Shown here: piece after piece, positions 44,889 to 52,306 of the stretch
How positions within the stretch are numbered: position 1 is the first letter of the stretch
How the letters are laid out: every line of letters starts with the position of its first letter
Origin: Streptomyces lincolnensis
GTDB lineage: Bacteria > Actinomycetota > Actinomycetes > Streptomycetales > Streptomycetaceae
NCBI RefSeq assembly: GCF_001685355.1
Contig: NZ_CP016438.1
Location: 2,728,001 to 2,792,000 of the forward strand
Direction: 5' to 3'
Length of the DNA: 64,000 nt
Made by a program: the position numbers and the translations under genes
The notes under the pieces: generated by a model
What the model was told of the DNA's origin: nothing
Database searches by the model: none
The model's input: only the letters and a program-made list of their open reading frames with translations

Positions 44889-45542
44889 TCAGCCCTTGTT
44901 CTTCTTCTCGTCCGCGTCCTGGATGACGGCCTCCGCCACCTGCTGCATCGACATCCGACGGTCCATCGACGTCTTCTGGATCCAGCGGAACGCGGCGGGC
45001 TCACTCAGGCCGTACTCCGTCTGAAGGATCGACTTCGCGCGGTCCACCAGCTTGCGGGTCTCCAAGCGCTGCGTGAGGTCCGCGACCTCGTTCTCCAGCT
45101 CCCTCAGTTCCGTGAACCGCGAGACCGCCATCTCGATCGCCGGCACCACGTCACTCTTGCTGAACGGCTTCACGAGATACGCCATCGCACCGGCGTCCCT
45201 CGCCCGCTCGACCAGATCGCGCTGCGAGAACGCGGTGAGCATCAGCACCGGGGCGATCCGGTCCTCGGCGATCTTCTCGGCCGCGGAGATGCCGTCCAGC
45301 TTCGGCATCTTCACGTCCAGGATCACCAGGTCAGGCTTGTGCTCACGGGCCAACTCCACGGCCTGCTCACCATCGCCCGCCTCACCTACGACGGTGTAGC
45401 CCTCCTCCTCCAGCATCTCTTTGAGGTCGAGGCGGATCAGTGCCTCGTCCTCGGCGATGACGACACGGGTCGTCAGCGGAGGCACGTGCGACTTGTCGTC
45501 GTCGGGCGCGTCTACGGGCTGGGGCGACTCGGGGGCGGTCAC
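44889..45542 (-). CDS. pdtaR: ANTAR-domain response regulator (PdtaR-like)
   Basis: A 217-residue response regulator with an N-terminal receiver (about 25-140; phospho-acceptor Asp in LVILDVKMPKLDG, conserved Lys in YLVKPFSK) and a C-terminal ANTAR RNA-binding domain (about 145-205; RKLVDRAKSILQTEYGLSEP, AFRWIQKTSMDRR). ANTAR proteins bind paired hairpins in mRNA leaders and prevent termination. In mycobacteria PdtaR works with the kinase PdtaS, which is not encoded here. GTG 45542 has AAGGAG upstream. The position near polA, rpsA, coaE and pyk resembles that of Rv1626. Confidence 0.93.
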   Translation of the reverse strand: MTAPESPQPVDAPDDDKSHVPPLTTRVVIAEDEALIRLDLKEMLEEEGYTVVGEAGDGEQAVELAREHKPDLVILDVKMPKLDGISAAEKIAEDRIAPVLMLTAFSQRDLVERARDAGAMAYLVKPFSKSDVVPAIEMAVSRFTELRELENEVADLTQRLETRKLVDRAKSILQTEYGLSEPAAFRWIQKTSMDRRMSMQQVAEAVIQDADEKKNKG

Positions 45543-45645
45543 GGGGGCTCCTTGTTACGGGCCGGGCGGTACAGCTGCTTATGCAGCCTACCTAGAGGCG
45601 GGGACCTGCGGTGACCCGGTACACTTCCCGACAGCCCACCAGCTT

Positions 45646-45728
45646 GCCCGGTTGGAGGAACTGGTCAGACTCGCGGTGCTCAAACCACCGTGCCTTAGGG
45701 CATGTGGGTTCGAATCCCACACCGGGCA
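45646..45728 (+). tRNA. tRNA-Leu (CAA)
   Basis: The 83-base sequence folds as a class II tRNA: acceptor GCCCGGT paired with ACCGGGC, anticodon stem CGGTG/CACCG with loop CTCAAAC (anticodon CAA, reading UUG), a long variable arm TGCCTTAGGGCAT, and T-arm GTGGG-TTCGAAT-CCCAC. The discriminator is A; CCA is not encoded. TACACT at 45620-45625 may be the -10 of its promoter. Confidence 0.95.
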
Positions 45729-45734
45729 CTTAAG

Positions 45735-45771
45735 AAGCGGATGCTCACGTTCTCGTGAACATCCGCTTTTT
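45735..45771 (+). terminator. tRNA-Leu terminator
   Basis: Stem AAGCGGATG/CATCCGCTT, with a CACG/CGTG inner helix, followed by five T. It starts 6 bp after the tRNA end and is a classical intrinsic terminator. Confidence 0.9.
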
Positions 45772-45809
45772 GCTGCACGCAGTCGCGATCACTCACTCAG
45801 AGTAGCCGT

Positions 45810-46598
45810 ATGAACTTTCACGGCACTGAGGTTCGACACAAAGCGCTCACGCTCTTGCGCGGCGGCACAAGAAACGCGGAAGTCGCACGGCGACTTAACG
45901 TGCCACTCGGCACGGTCGGCTACTGGAAGCACATGGACCGAGCGAAACGCGGCGAGTGTCCAGGAACGCGGGATCCCAAATGCCCCCGATGCGACGGGCG
46001 CAAGCTCGATGACCCCGCCTACAGCTATCTGCTGGGTCTCTACCTCGGCGACGGCCACATCAGCCACTACTCCGAGCACCGAGTGCCCAACCTAATGATC
46101 ACCTGCACCCAGTCATGGCCCGGCCTGATGGACGATTGCGAGCAGGCCATGCGCGCGGTCTTCCCCAACAACTCGGTCTGCCGCGTGCGCAGGACGGGGT
46201 GCAGCAACGTAAAGGTCTACTCGAAGCACCTGCACTGCCTCTTCCCCCAACACGGGCCCGGCAAGAAGCACGAGCGGACGATCGCCCTGGACCCGTGGCA
46301 ACAGGAGATCGTCGACACGCACCCCTGGGAGTTCATCCGTGGGCTCATCCACTCCGACGGGTGCCGCATCACCAACTGGACCACCCGCCTCGTCGCCGGT
46401 GAGCGCAAGCGCTACGAATACCCCAGGTACTTCTTCGCCAACAAGTCGGACGACATCAGGAAGCTCTTCACCGACACCCTCGACAAGGTCGGTGTCGAGT
46501 GGACCATGCTCGCTCGCGGCTGCGACCCGTTCAACGTCTCGATCGCCCGGAAAGCCTCCGTAGCCCTCATGGACATCCACGTGGGCCCCAAACACTGA
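45810..46598 (+). CDS. HTH-LAGLIDADG protein (homing-endonuclease-like)
   Basis: A 262-residue protein. An N-terminal helix-turn-helix (about 9-45, NAEVARRLNVPLGTVGYWKH) is followed by a Cys cluster (C50, C58, C61) and two LAGLIDADG motifs, LLGLYLGDGH (74-83) and FIRGLIHSDG (175-184). Both keep the acidic residue needed for catalysis, so it could be an active monomeric homing endonuclease. WhiA, a Streptomyces regulator, is a degenerate LAGLIDADG protein with the HTH at the other end, so a regulatory role is possible. It stands alone, directly downstream of tRNA-Leu. GC and codon use look lower than in neighbours, suggesting transfer. ATG 45810 lacks a clear ribosome site. Confidence 0.75.
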   Translation: MNFHGTEVRHKALTLLRGGTRNAEVARRLNVPLGTVGYWKHMDRAKRGECPGTRDPKCPRCDGRKLDDPAYSYLLGLYLGDGHISHYSEHRVPNLMITCTQSWPGLMDDCEQAMRAVFPNNSVCRVRRTGCSNVKVYSKHLHCLFPQHGPGKKHERTIALDPWQQEIVDTHPWEFIRGLIHSDGCRITNWTTRLVAGERKRYEYPRYFFANKSDDIRKLFTDTLDKVGVEWTMLARGCDPFNVSIARKASVALMDIHVGPKH

Positions 46599-46607
46599 CC
46601 CCCTACT

Positions 46608-48035
46608 TCACTCCTCCTCCCCGATGTGATGCACCCGGACCAGGTTCGTCGACCCGGAGACCCCGGGCGGCGAGCCGGCCGTGATGACGACCACGTCGCC
46701 CTTCTGGCAGCGGCCGTACTTCAACAACAACTCGTCCACCTGGTCGACCATCGCGTCGGTGGAGTCGACGTGCGGGCCGAGGAAGGTCTCGACGCCCCAC
46801 GTCAGGTTCAGTTGGGAGCGAGTCGCCGGTTCCGGGGTGAAGGCCAACAACGGGATGGGTGACCGGTACCGCGAGAGTCGGCGGGCGGTGTCGCCGGACT
46901 GGGTGAAGGCGACGAGGAACTTGGCTTGGAGGAAGTCGCCCATTTCTGCCGCCGCTCGGGCCACGGCGCCGCCCTGTGTGCGGGGCTTGTTGCTTTCGGT
47001 CAGTGGGGGCAGGCCCTTGGCGAGGAGGTCTTCCTCCGCCGCTTCGACGATCTTGGCCATCGTCCGGACCGTCTCGATGGCGTGCTTGCCGACGCTGGTC
47101 TCGCCGGACAGCATCACCGCGTCCGTGCCGTCGATGACCGCGTTGGCGACGTCCGAGGCTTCCGCTCGCGTGGGACGGGAGTTGTCGATCATCGAGTCCA
47201 GCATCTGCGTGGCGACGATGACCGGCTTGGCGTTGCGCTTCGCCAGCTTGATCGCTCGCTTCTGGACGATGGGGACCTGTTCCAGGGGCATCTCGACGCC
47301 GAGGTCGCCCCGCGCGACCATGATGCCGTCGAAGGCGGCGACGATGTCCTCGATGGCGTCGACGGCCTGGGGTTTCTCGACCTTGGCGATGACCGGGAGG
47401 CGGCGTCCCGTCTCGTCCATGATGCGGTGGACGGCGTCGATGTCGCGGCCGGAGCGGACGAAGGACAGGGCGATGATGTCGCAGCCTGTGCGCAGAGCCC
47501 AGCGGAGGTCTTCTTCGTCCTTGGTGGAGAGAGCCGGGACCGATACGGCGACGCCCGGAAGGTTCAGGCCCTTGTGGTCGGAGACCATGCCTCCCTCCAC
47601 GACCGTGGTGTGGACGTGGGGGCCGTCGACCGAGGCGACCTCCAGGCAGACTTTGCCGTCGTCCACGAGGATGCGTTCGCCGGGGATCACATCACCCGCG
47701 AGACCGGGGTATGTCGTGCCGCACTGTCGGCCGTCGCCCTCTACGCCCTCCTCCACGCTGATGGTGAAGGTGTCCCCGCGTTCGAGGAGTACGGGGCCTT
47801 CGGTGAAGTGGCCGAGGCGGATCTTCGGGCCTTGGAGGTCGGCGAGGATGCCGATGCTGCGGCCGGTTTCGTCGGAGGCCTTGCGGACGTGGTGGTAGCG
47901 CTCTTCGTGTTCGGCGTGGGTGCCGTGGCTGAGGTTGAGGCGGGCTACGTCCATGCCGGCGTCGACGAGGGCTTTGATCTGGTCGTATGTGTGGGTGGCG
48001 GGGCCCAGGGTGCAGACGATTTTTGCTCGGCGCAT
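46608..48035 (-). CDS. pyk: Pyruvate kinase
   Basis: Converts phosphoenolpyruvate and ADP to pyruvate and ATP in glycolysis. A 475-residue enzyme with MRRAKIVCTLGPAT at the N-terminus, RLNLSHGT, the K+/Mg2+ site segment IAKVEKPQAV, MVARGDLGVEMP and ATQMLDSMI, followed by the C-terminal allosteric domain. Streptomyces usually has two pyruvate kinases; this is the copy in the polA-liv-pdtaR neighbourhood. ATG 48035 is standard. An inverted repeat lies at 48089-48115 upstream. Confidence 0.95.
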   Translation of the reverse strand: MRRAKIVCTLGPATHTYDQIKALVDAGMDVARLNLSHGTHAEHEERYHHVRKASDETGRSIGILADLQGPKIRLGHFTEGPVLLERGDTFTISVEEGVEGDGRQCGTTYPGLAGDVIPGERILVDDGKVCLEVASVDGPHVHTTVVEGGMVSDHKGLNLPGVAVSVPALSTKDEEDLRWALRTGCDIIALSFVRSGRDIDAVHRIMDETGRRLPVIAKVEKPQAVDAIEDIVAAFDGIMVARGDLGVEMPLEQVPIVQKRAIKLAKRNAKPVIVATQMLDSMIDNSRPTRAEASDVANAVIDGTDAVMLSGETSVGKHAIETVRTMAKIVEAAEEDLLAKGLPPLTESNKPRTQGGAVARAAAEMGDFLQAKFLVAFTQSGDTARRLSRYRSPIPLLAFTPEPATRSQLNLTWGVETFLGPHVDSTDAMVDQVDELLLKYGRCQKGDVVVITAGSPPGVSGSTNLVRVHHIGEEE

Positions 48036-48088
48036 GGTGTGACCCTAGGCCTTACCGATGGGTAGGGATTTGGTGGAGCGTGACTGCT

Positions 48089-48115
48089 CAACAACCTTTG
48101 AATGAAGGGTTGTTG
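48089..48115. promoter_or_regulatory. Inverted repeat upstream of pyk
   Basis: CAACAACCTTT and AAGGGTTGTTG pair over 11 bp (one G-T wobble) around a 5-base centre, 54-80 bp upstream of the pyk start and 40 bp beyond the SIMPL stop. It could be an operator for pyk or a terminator for the SIMPL gene; there is no T-run. Confidence 0.45.
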
Positions 48116-48154
48116 ACAAGGGTTGAAGTGTGCGCCGGGGTGCTCGGACGAGCG

Positions 48155-48880
48155 TCAGAGCCGGGGTGGGGCCATGGTGAAGCGGGCGTTGACCTGGGCG
48201 TGGACGCGTTGGCGTTGGGGTTCGAGGTCGAGGGGTGCGGCGGCGGTGGTTTCGGCGGCGGCGGCCTGGGAGCGCATGCGGCCGCTGGGGGCGGCGGGGT
48301 AGGCGGGTGGGGCGGCTTCGGCGCCGATGTCGGCGAGTTCGACGAGGGCTGCCAGGGTGGTGTCGAGGGCTTCGGCGTATTCGCGGGCGCGTTGGACGGC
48401 TTCGCGGACTGCTTGTTGTCGGGCGCGCCGGTGGGCGGGTGAGTCGGGGCGCAGGGCCCACCAGGGTCCGTCGACGTGGGTGAGGTCGGTGTCGGCGAGG
48501 CGGGTGGTGAGTTCACCGAGGGCGGTGAAGTCGGTGAGTTCGGCGGTGATGTGGACGCGGCCGTGGTAGGCGTGGACGCGTTCGCCGCGGCCTTCTTTGA
48601 GTTGGGGGGTGATGGAGAAGGCGCCGGTTTCGAGGCGTTCGACGGCTTCGCCGTAGGACTTGAGGAGGTCGAGGGCGGCGGTGTTGCGGCGGGTGAGGTC
48701 GTCGAGGGCGGCGCGGCGGTCTTTGCCTCGGGAGGCGATGGTGAGGCGGATGCGGGCGATCTCGGGGTCGACTTCGAGGTGGGCTTCGCCGCGGACGGCG
48801 ATGCGGGGGGCTTCGGGGGTGCCGTAGGGGACGGCGGGGCCGTGGTCGTCGGCGGGGGTGGTGGCCGGTGGGATGGTCAT
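48155..48880 (-). CDS. SIMPL domain (DUF541) protein
   Basis: A 241-residue protein of the SIMPL/DUF541 family (IAVRGEAHLEVDPEIARIRL as the first strand pair, then VRITAEL-like strands and a C-terminal VNARFTMAP). Bacterial members include E. coli YggE and periplasmic BP26; many are exported, but here no signal peptide is visible, so it is likely cytoplasmic. Function is unknown; YggE reduces oxidative stress. ATG 48880 lacks a strong ribosome site. It is divergent from the nucleotidase gene. Confidence 0.82.
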   Translation of the reverse strand: MTIPPATTPADDHGPAVPYGTPEAPRIAVRGEAHLEVDPEIARIRLTIASRGKDRRAALDDLTRRNTAALDLLKSYGEAVERLETGAFSITPQLKEGRGERVHAYHGRVHITAELTDFTALGELTTRLADTDLTHVDGPWWALRPDSPAHRRARQQAVREAVQRAREYAEALDTTLAALVELADIGAEAAPPAYPAAPSGRMRSQAAAAETTAAAPLDLEPQRQRVHAQVNARFTMAPPRL

Positions 48881-49018
48881 ACGCCCCACTCTGTCACCGC
48901 TTACCTGCTTACGGCCCTTGCCGGTCATCAGATCGAAACCTGGCGGGTCTGTTCTGGGGCGGCATGTCCGGGTCAGAATCTACGCGCGTTGTTGACCATT
49001 CCCCGAGGAGTACGTGAC

Positions 49019-50824
49019 ATGCCGTTGAATCGCCGCAGGTTTCTGAAGAAGTCCGCCGTGACCGGGGCGGGGGTGGCGATGGCGAGTGCTGTGGCGGCTC
49101 CGGCGGCGCAGGCCGCGGAGGCGGGGAAGGGGCATCGGCCGGCGAAGCGGTATTCCCTGACGGTGATGGGGACGACCGACCTGCACGGCAACGTCTTCAA
49201 CTGGGACTACTTCAAGGACGCGGAGTTCTCGGACGCCAAGGGCAACGCGAAGGGTCTGGCGCGGGTCTCGACGCTGGTGGATCAGGTCCGCCGGGAGAAG
49301 GGCCGCCGCAACACGATGCTGATCGACGCGGGTGACACCATTCAGGGCACCCCGCTGACGTACTACTACGCGAAGGTCGATCCGATCACCGCGCCGGGTG
49401 GTCCGGTGCATCCGATGGCCGCGGCGATGAACGCGATCGGGTATGACGCGGTGGCGCTCGGGAACCACGAGTTCAACTACGGCATCGAGACTCTGCGCAA
49501 GTTCGAGGAGCAGTGTGACTTCCCGCTGCTCGGGGCGAACGCGCTGGACGCGAAGACGCTGAGGCCGGCGTTCCCGCCGTACTTCATGAAGACGTTCCAT
49601 GTGAAGGGCGCGCCGCCGGTGAAGGTGGCGGTGCTGGGGCTGACGAATCCGGGGATCGCGATCTGGGACAAGGCGTATGTGCAGGGCAAGCTGACGTTCC
49701 CGGGGCTGGAGGAGCAGGCGGCGAAGTGGGTGCCGAGGCTGCGGTCGATGGGTGCGGACGTGGTGGTGGTGTCGGCGCACTCGGGTTCGTCGGGGACTTC
49801 TTCGTACGGTGATCAGTTGCCGTACATCGAGAACTCGGCCGGGTTGGTGGCGCAGCAGGTGCCGGGGATCGACGCGATCCTGGTGGGGCATGCGCACACG
49901 GAGATCGCGGAGTTGCTGGTCACGAACGAGAAGACCGGGAAGACGGTCGTGCTGTCGGAGCCGCTGTGCTTCGCCCAGCGGCTCAGCCTGTTCGACTTCG
50001 AGCTGGTCTTCGCCAAGGGTCGCTGGTCGGTGGAGTCGGTGAAGGCGACCGTGCGTGACTCCAAGACGGTGGCCGACGACCCGAAGATCACCAAGTTGCT
50101 GAAGGACGACCACGACATCGTGGTGGCGTACGTCAACCAGGTGGTCGGTACGGCGACGGAGAAGCTGACGACGGTCGAGGCGCGCTACCAGGACGCTCCG
50201 ATCATCGATCTGATCACCAAGGTGCAGGAGGATGTCGTCAAGGCGGCGCTGGCCGGGACCGAGCACGCTTCGCTGCCGGTGATCGCCCAGGCCTCCCCGT
50301 TCTCGCGGACGTCGGAGATCCCGGCCGGCGAGGTCACGATCCGGGACCTGTCCGGTCTGTATGTGTTCGACAACACGCTGGTCGCGAAGCTGATGACGGG
50401 TGCGCAGCTGAAGGCGTATCTGGAGTATTCGGCGGAGTACTTCGTGCAGACGGCGGCGGGTGCGGCGGTCGATGTGGAGAAGCTGACGAACGCGGGTGGC
50501 CGTCCGGACTACAACTACGACTATGTGTCGGGGTTGTCGTACGAGATCGACATCGCGCAGCCGGCGGGGTCGCGGATCAGGAATGTGACGTATGAGGGTG
50601 CCGCGCTGGACGACACGCAGAAGTTCGTGTTCGCGGTGAACAACTACCGGGCGAACGGTGGTGGGGCGTTCCCGCATGTCGCTTCGGCCCCCGAGCTGTG
50701 GTCGGAGTCGACGGAGATCCGGACGCGGATCGCGGAGTGGGTGACCGCGAAGGGTGTGCTGGATCCGAAGGACTTCGCGTCGGTGGGCTGGAAGCTGACG
50801 CGGAACGGTACGCCGGTCTTCTAG
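49019..50824 (+). CDS. Tat-exported bifunctional metallophosphatase/5'-nucleotidase
   Basis: A 601-residue secreted enzyme with a twin-arginine signal (LNRRRFLKKS, then a hydrophobic stretch to about residue 37). The metallophosphoesterase domain shows MGTTDLHGN, LIDAGDTIQGTP, VALGNHEFNYG, VVSAHSG and VGHAHTE, the dimetal site of the UshA/5'-nucleotidase family. The C-terminal 5'-nucleotidase domain (about 340-560) binds the nucleotide. It releases phosphate or nucleosides from external nucleotides or cyclic phosphodiesters. ATG 49019 has GAGGAG 9 bp upstream. No PHO box was looked up. It is followed by a strong hairpin terminator. Confidence 0.92.
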   Translation: MPLNRRRFLKKSAVTGAGVAMASAVAAPAAQAAEAGKGHRPAKRYSLTVMGTTDLHGNVFNWDYFKDAEFSDAKGNAKGLARVSTLVDQVRREKGRRNTMLIDAGDTIQGTPLTYYYAKVDPITAPGGPVHPMAAAMNAIGYDAVALGNHEFNYGIETLRKFEEQCDFPLLGANALDAKTLRPAFPPYFMKTFHVKGAPPVKVAVLGLTNPGIAIWDKAYVQGKLTFPGLEEQAAKWVPRLRSMGADVVVVSAHSGSSGTSSYGDQLPYIENSAGLVAQQVPGIDAILVGHAHTEIAELLVTNEKTGKTVVLSEPLCFAQRLSLFDFELVFAKGRWSVESVKATVRDSKTVADDPKITKLLKDDHDIVVAYVNQVVGTATEKLTTVEARYQDAPIIDLITKVQEDVVKAALAGTEHASLPVIAQASPFSRTSEIPAGEVTIRDLSGLYVFDNTLVAKLMTGAQLKAYLEYSAEYFVQTAAGAAVDVEKLTNAGGRPDYNYDYVSGLSYEIDIAQPAGSRIRNVTYEGAALDDTQKFVFAVNNYRANGGGAFPHVASAPELWSESTEIRTRIAEWVTAKGVLDPKDFASVGWKLTRNGTPVF

Positions 50825-50840
50825 GGGACGTGGGGCGTTG

Positions 50841-50875
50841 GGTGAGGGCAGGACGGGTTCCGTCCTGCCCTCACC
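50841..50875. terminator. Bidirectional terminator
   Basis: A perfect 15-bp stem (GGTGAGGGCAGGACG / CGTCCTGCCCTCACC) with a 5-base loop, followed on the plus strand by GTTTT. It lies between the convergent nucleotidase and monooxygenase genes. Confidence 0.9.
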
Positions 50876-50881
50876 GTTTTC

Positions 50882-52306
50882 CTAGCGGCCGTCGATCAGC
50901 GGGGTGAGTGCCGGGGCCCGGCGGGCCGTCGGGATCTGCGGTGTGTGTTGTTCGAGGCCGAAGGTGGTGAAGGCGGTTCGGGTGGGGAGCGGGTAGGGGG
51001 CCTTGTCGGTGAGGGCGTTGAGGATGGTGGCGCTGCGCCAGGCGGCGAGGCCCAGGTCGGGGGTGCCGATGCCGTGGGTGTGGCGTTCGGCGTTCTGTAC
51101 GTAGACGTGGCTGCCGGTGGCGGTGACGGAGGGGTCGAGGAGGAGGCGGAAGTGCTCGTCGACGCGGGGGCGTTCGCGGCTGTCGCGGCGTAGGTAGGGG
51201 TCGAGGCCGGCGAGGATGCGGTCGAGGGGGCGTTCGCGGTAGCCGGTGGCGAGGACGACGGCGTCGGTGGTGAGGCGTGAGCGGGTGTTCTGCTGGATGT
51301 GTTCCAGGTGGAGTTCGATCTTGGTGGTGGCGATGCGGCCGGCGGTGCGGACGCGGACGCCGGGGGTGAGGACGGCGTCGGGCCAGCCGCCGTGCAGGGT
51401 GCGGCGGTAGAGCTCGTCGTGGATGGCGGCGAGGGTGTCGGCGTCGATGCCCTTGTGGAGTTGCCACTGGGTGGTGACGAGGCGGTCGCGGACGCTTTCG
51501 GTGAGGGCGTGGAAGTAGCGGGTGTAGTCGGGGGTGAAGTGTTCGAGGCCGAGCTTGGAGTACTCCATGGGGGCGAAGGCCTCGGTGCGGCCGAGCCAGT
51601 GGAGTTTCTCGCGGCCGGTGGGGCGGTTGCGGAGCAGGTCGAGGAAGATCTCGGCGCCGGACTGGCCTGATCCGACGACGGTGATGTGGTCGGCGGCGAG
51701 GAGTGCGGTGCGGTGGTCGAGGTAGTCGGCGGCGTGGACGACGGGGACGGTGGGGGCCTCGACGAGGGGTTTGAGGGGTTCGGGGACGTACGGTTCGGTG
51801 CCGATGCCGAGGACGACGTTGCGGGTGTAGGTGCGGCCGAGGGCTTCGGCTTCGCCGTCGGCGTCGAGTTGGGTGAAGTCGACCTCGAAGACGTCGCGTT
51901 CGGGGTTCCAGCGGACGGCGTCGATCTGGTGGCCGAAGCGCAGTCCGGGGAGGTTCTCCGAGACCCAGCGGCAGTAGGCGTCATATTCGGCGCGCTGGAT
52001 GTGGAAGCGCTCGGCGAAGTAGAAGGGGAAGAGGCGGTCGCGGGCCTTGAGGTAGTTGAGGAAGGTCCAGGGGCTGGTGGGGTCGGCGAGGGTCACCAGG
52101 TCGGCGAGGAAGGGGACTTGGATGGTGGCGCCGTCGATGAGGAGGCCGGGGTGCCAGTCGAAGGCGGGGCGTTGTTCGTAGAAGACGGCGTCGAGTTCGG
52201 TGAGGGGGTGGGCGAGGGCGGCGAGGGAGAGGTTGAAGGGGCCGATGCCGATGCCGACGAGGTCGCGGGGTGCGTCGGGCTCGTGGGGTGGGGGGTGGTG
52301 CGTCAT
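50882..52306 (-). CDS. Lysine/ornithine (cadaverine) N-monooxygenase, DesB/IucD-like
   Basis: A 474-residue FAD- and NADPH-dependent N-hydroxylase of the IucD/SidA/DesB family, which makes hydroxamate groups of siderophores. FAD motif GIGIGPFNLSLAAL (about 17-30), WHPGLLIDGATIQVPFLADLVTL-type substrate segment, NADPH motif GSGQSGAE and the ATGYRERP motif are present. The ATG overlaps the stop of the decarboxylase gene (ATGA), so the pair is translationally coupled, as desA and desB are in desferrioxamine clusters. Cadaverine or lysine is the likely amine by analogy. No acyltransferase or NIS synthetase follows; the nucleotidase gene converges instead. Confidence 0.9.
   Translation of the reverse strand: MTHHPPPHEPDAPRDLVGIGIGPFNLSLAALAHPLTELDAVFYEQRPAFDWHPGLLIDGATIQVPFLADLVTLADPTSPWTFLNYLKARDRLFPFYFAERFHIQRAEYDAYCRWVSENLPGLRFGHQIDAVRWNPERDVFEVDFTQLDADGEAEALGRTYTRNVVLGIGTEPYVPEPLKPLVEAPTVPVVHAADYLDHRTALLAADHITVVGSGQSGAEIFLDLLRNRPTGREKLHWLGRTEAFAPMEYSKLGLEHFTPDYTRYFHALTESVRDRLVTTQWQLHKGIDADTLAAIHDELYRRTLHGGWPDAVLTPGVRVRTAGRIATTKIELHLEHIQQNTRSRLTTDAVVLATGYRERPLDRILAGLDPYLRRDSRERPRVDEHFRLLLDPSVTATGSHVYVQNAERHTHGIGTPDLGLAAWRSATILNALTDKAPYPLPTRTAFTTFGLEQHTPQIPTARRAPALTPLIDGR

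Noticed and set aside
45646..45809. Attachment site of an integrated element at the tRNA-Leu 3' end
   Set aside because: No integrase and no repeat of the tRNA 3' end elsewhere in the window were found.
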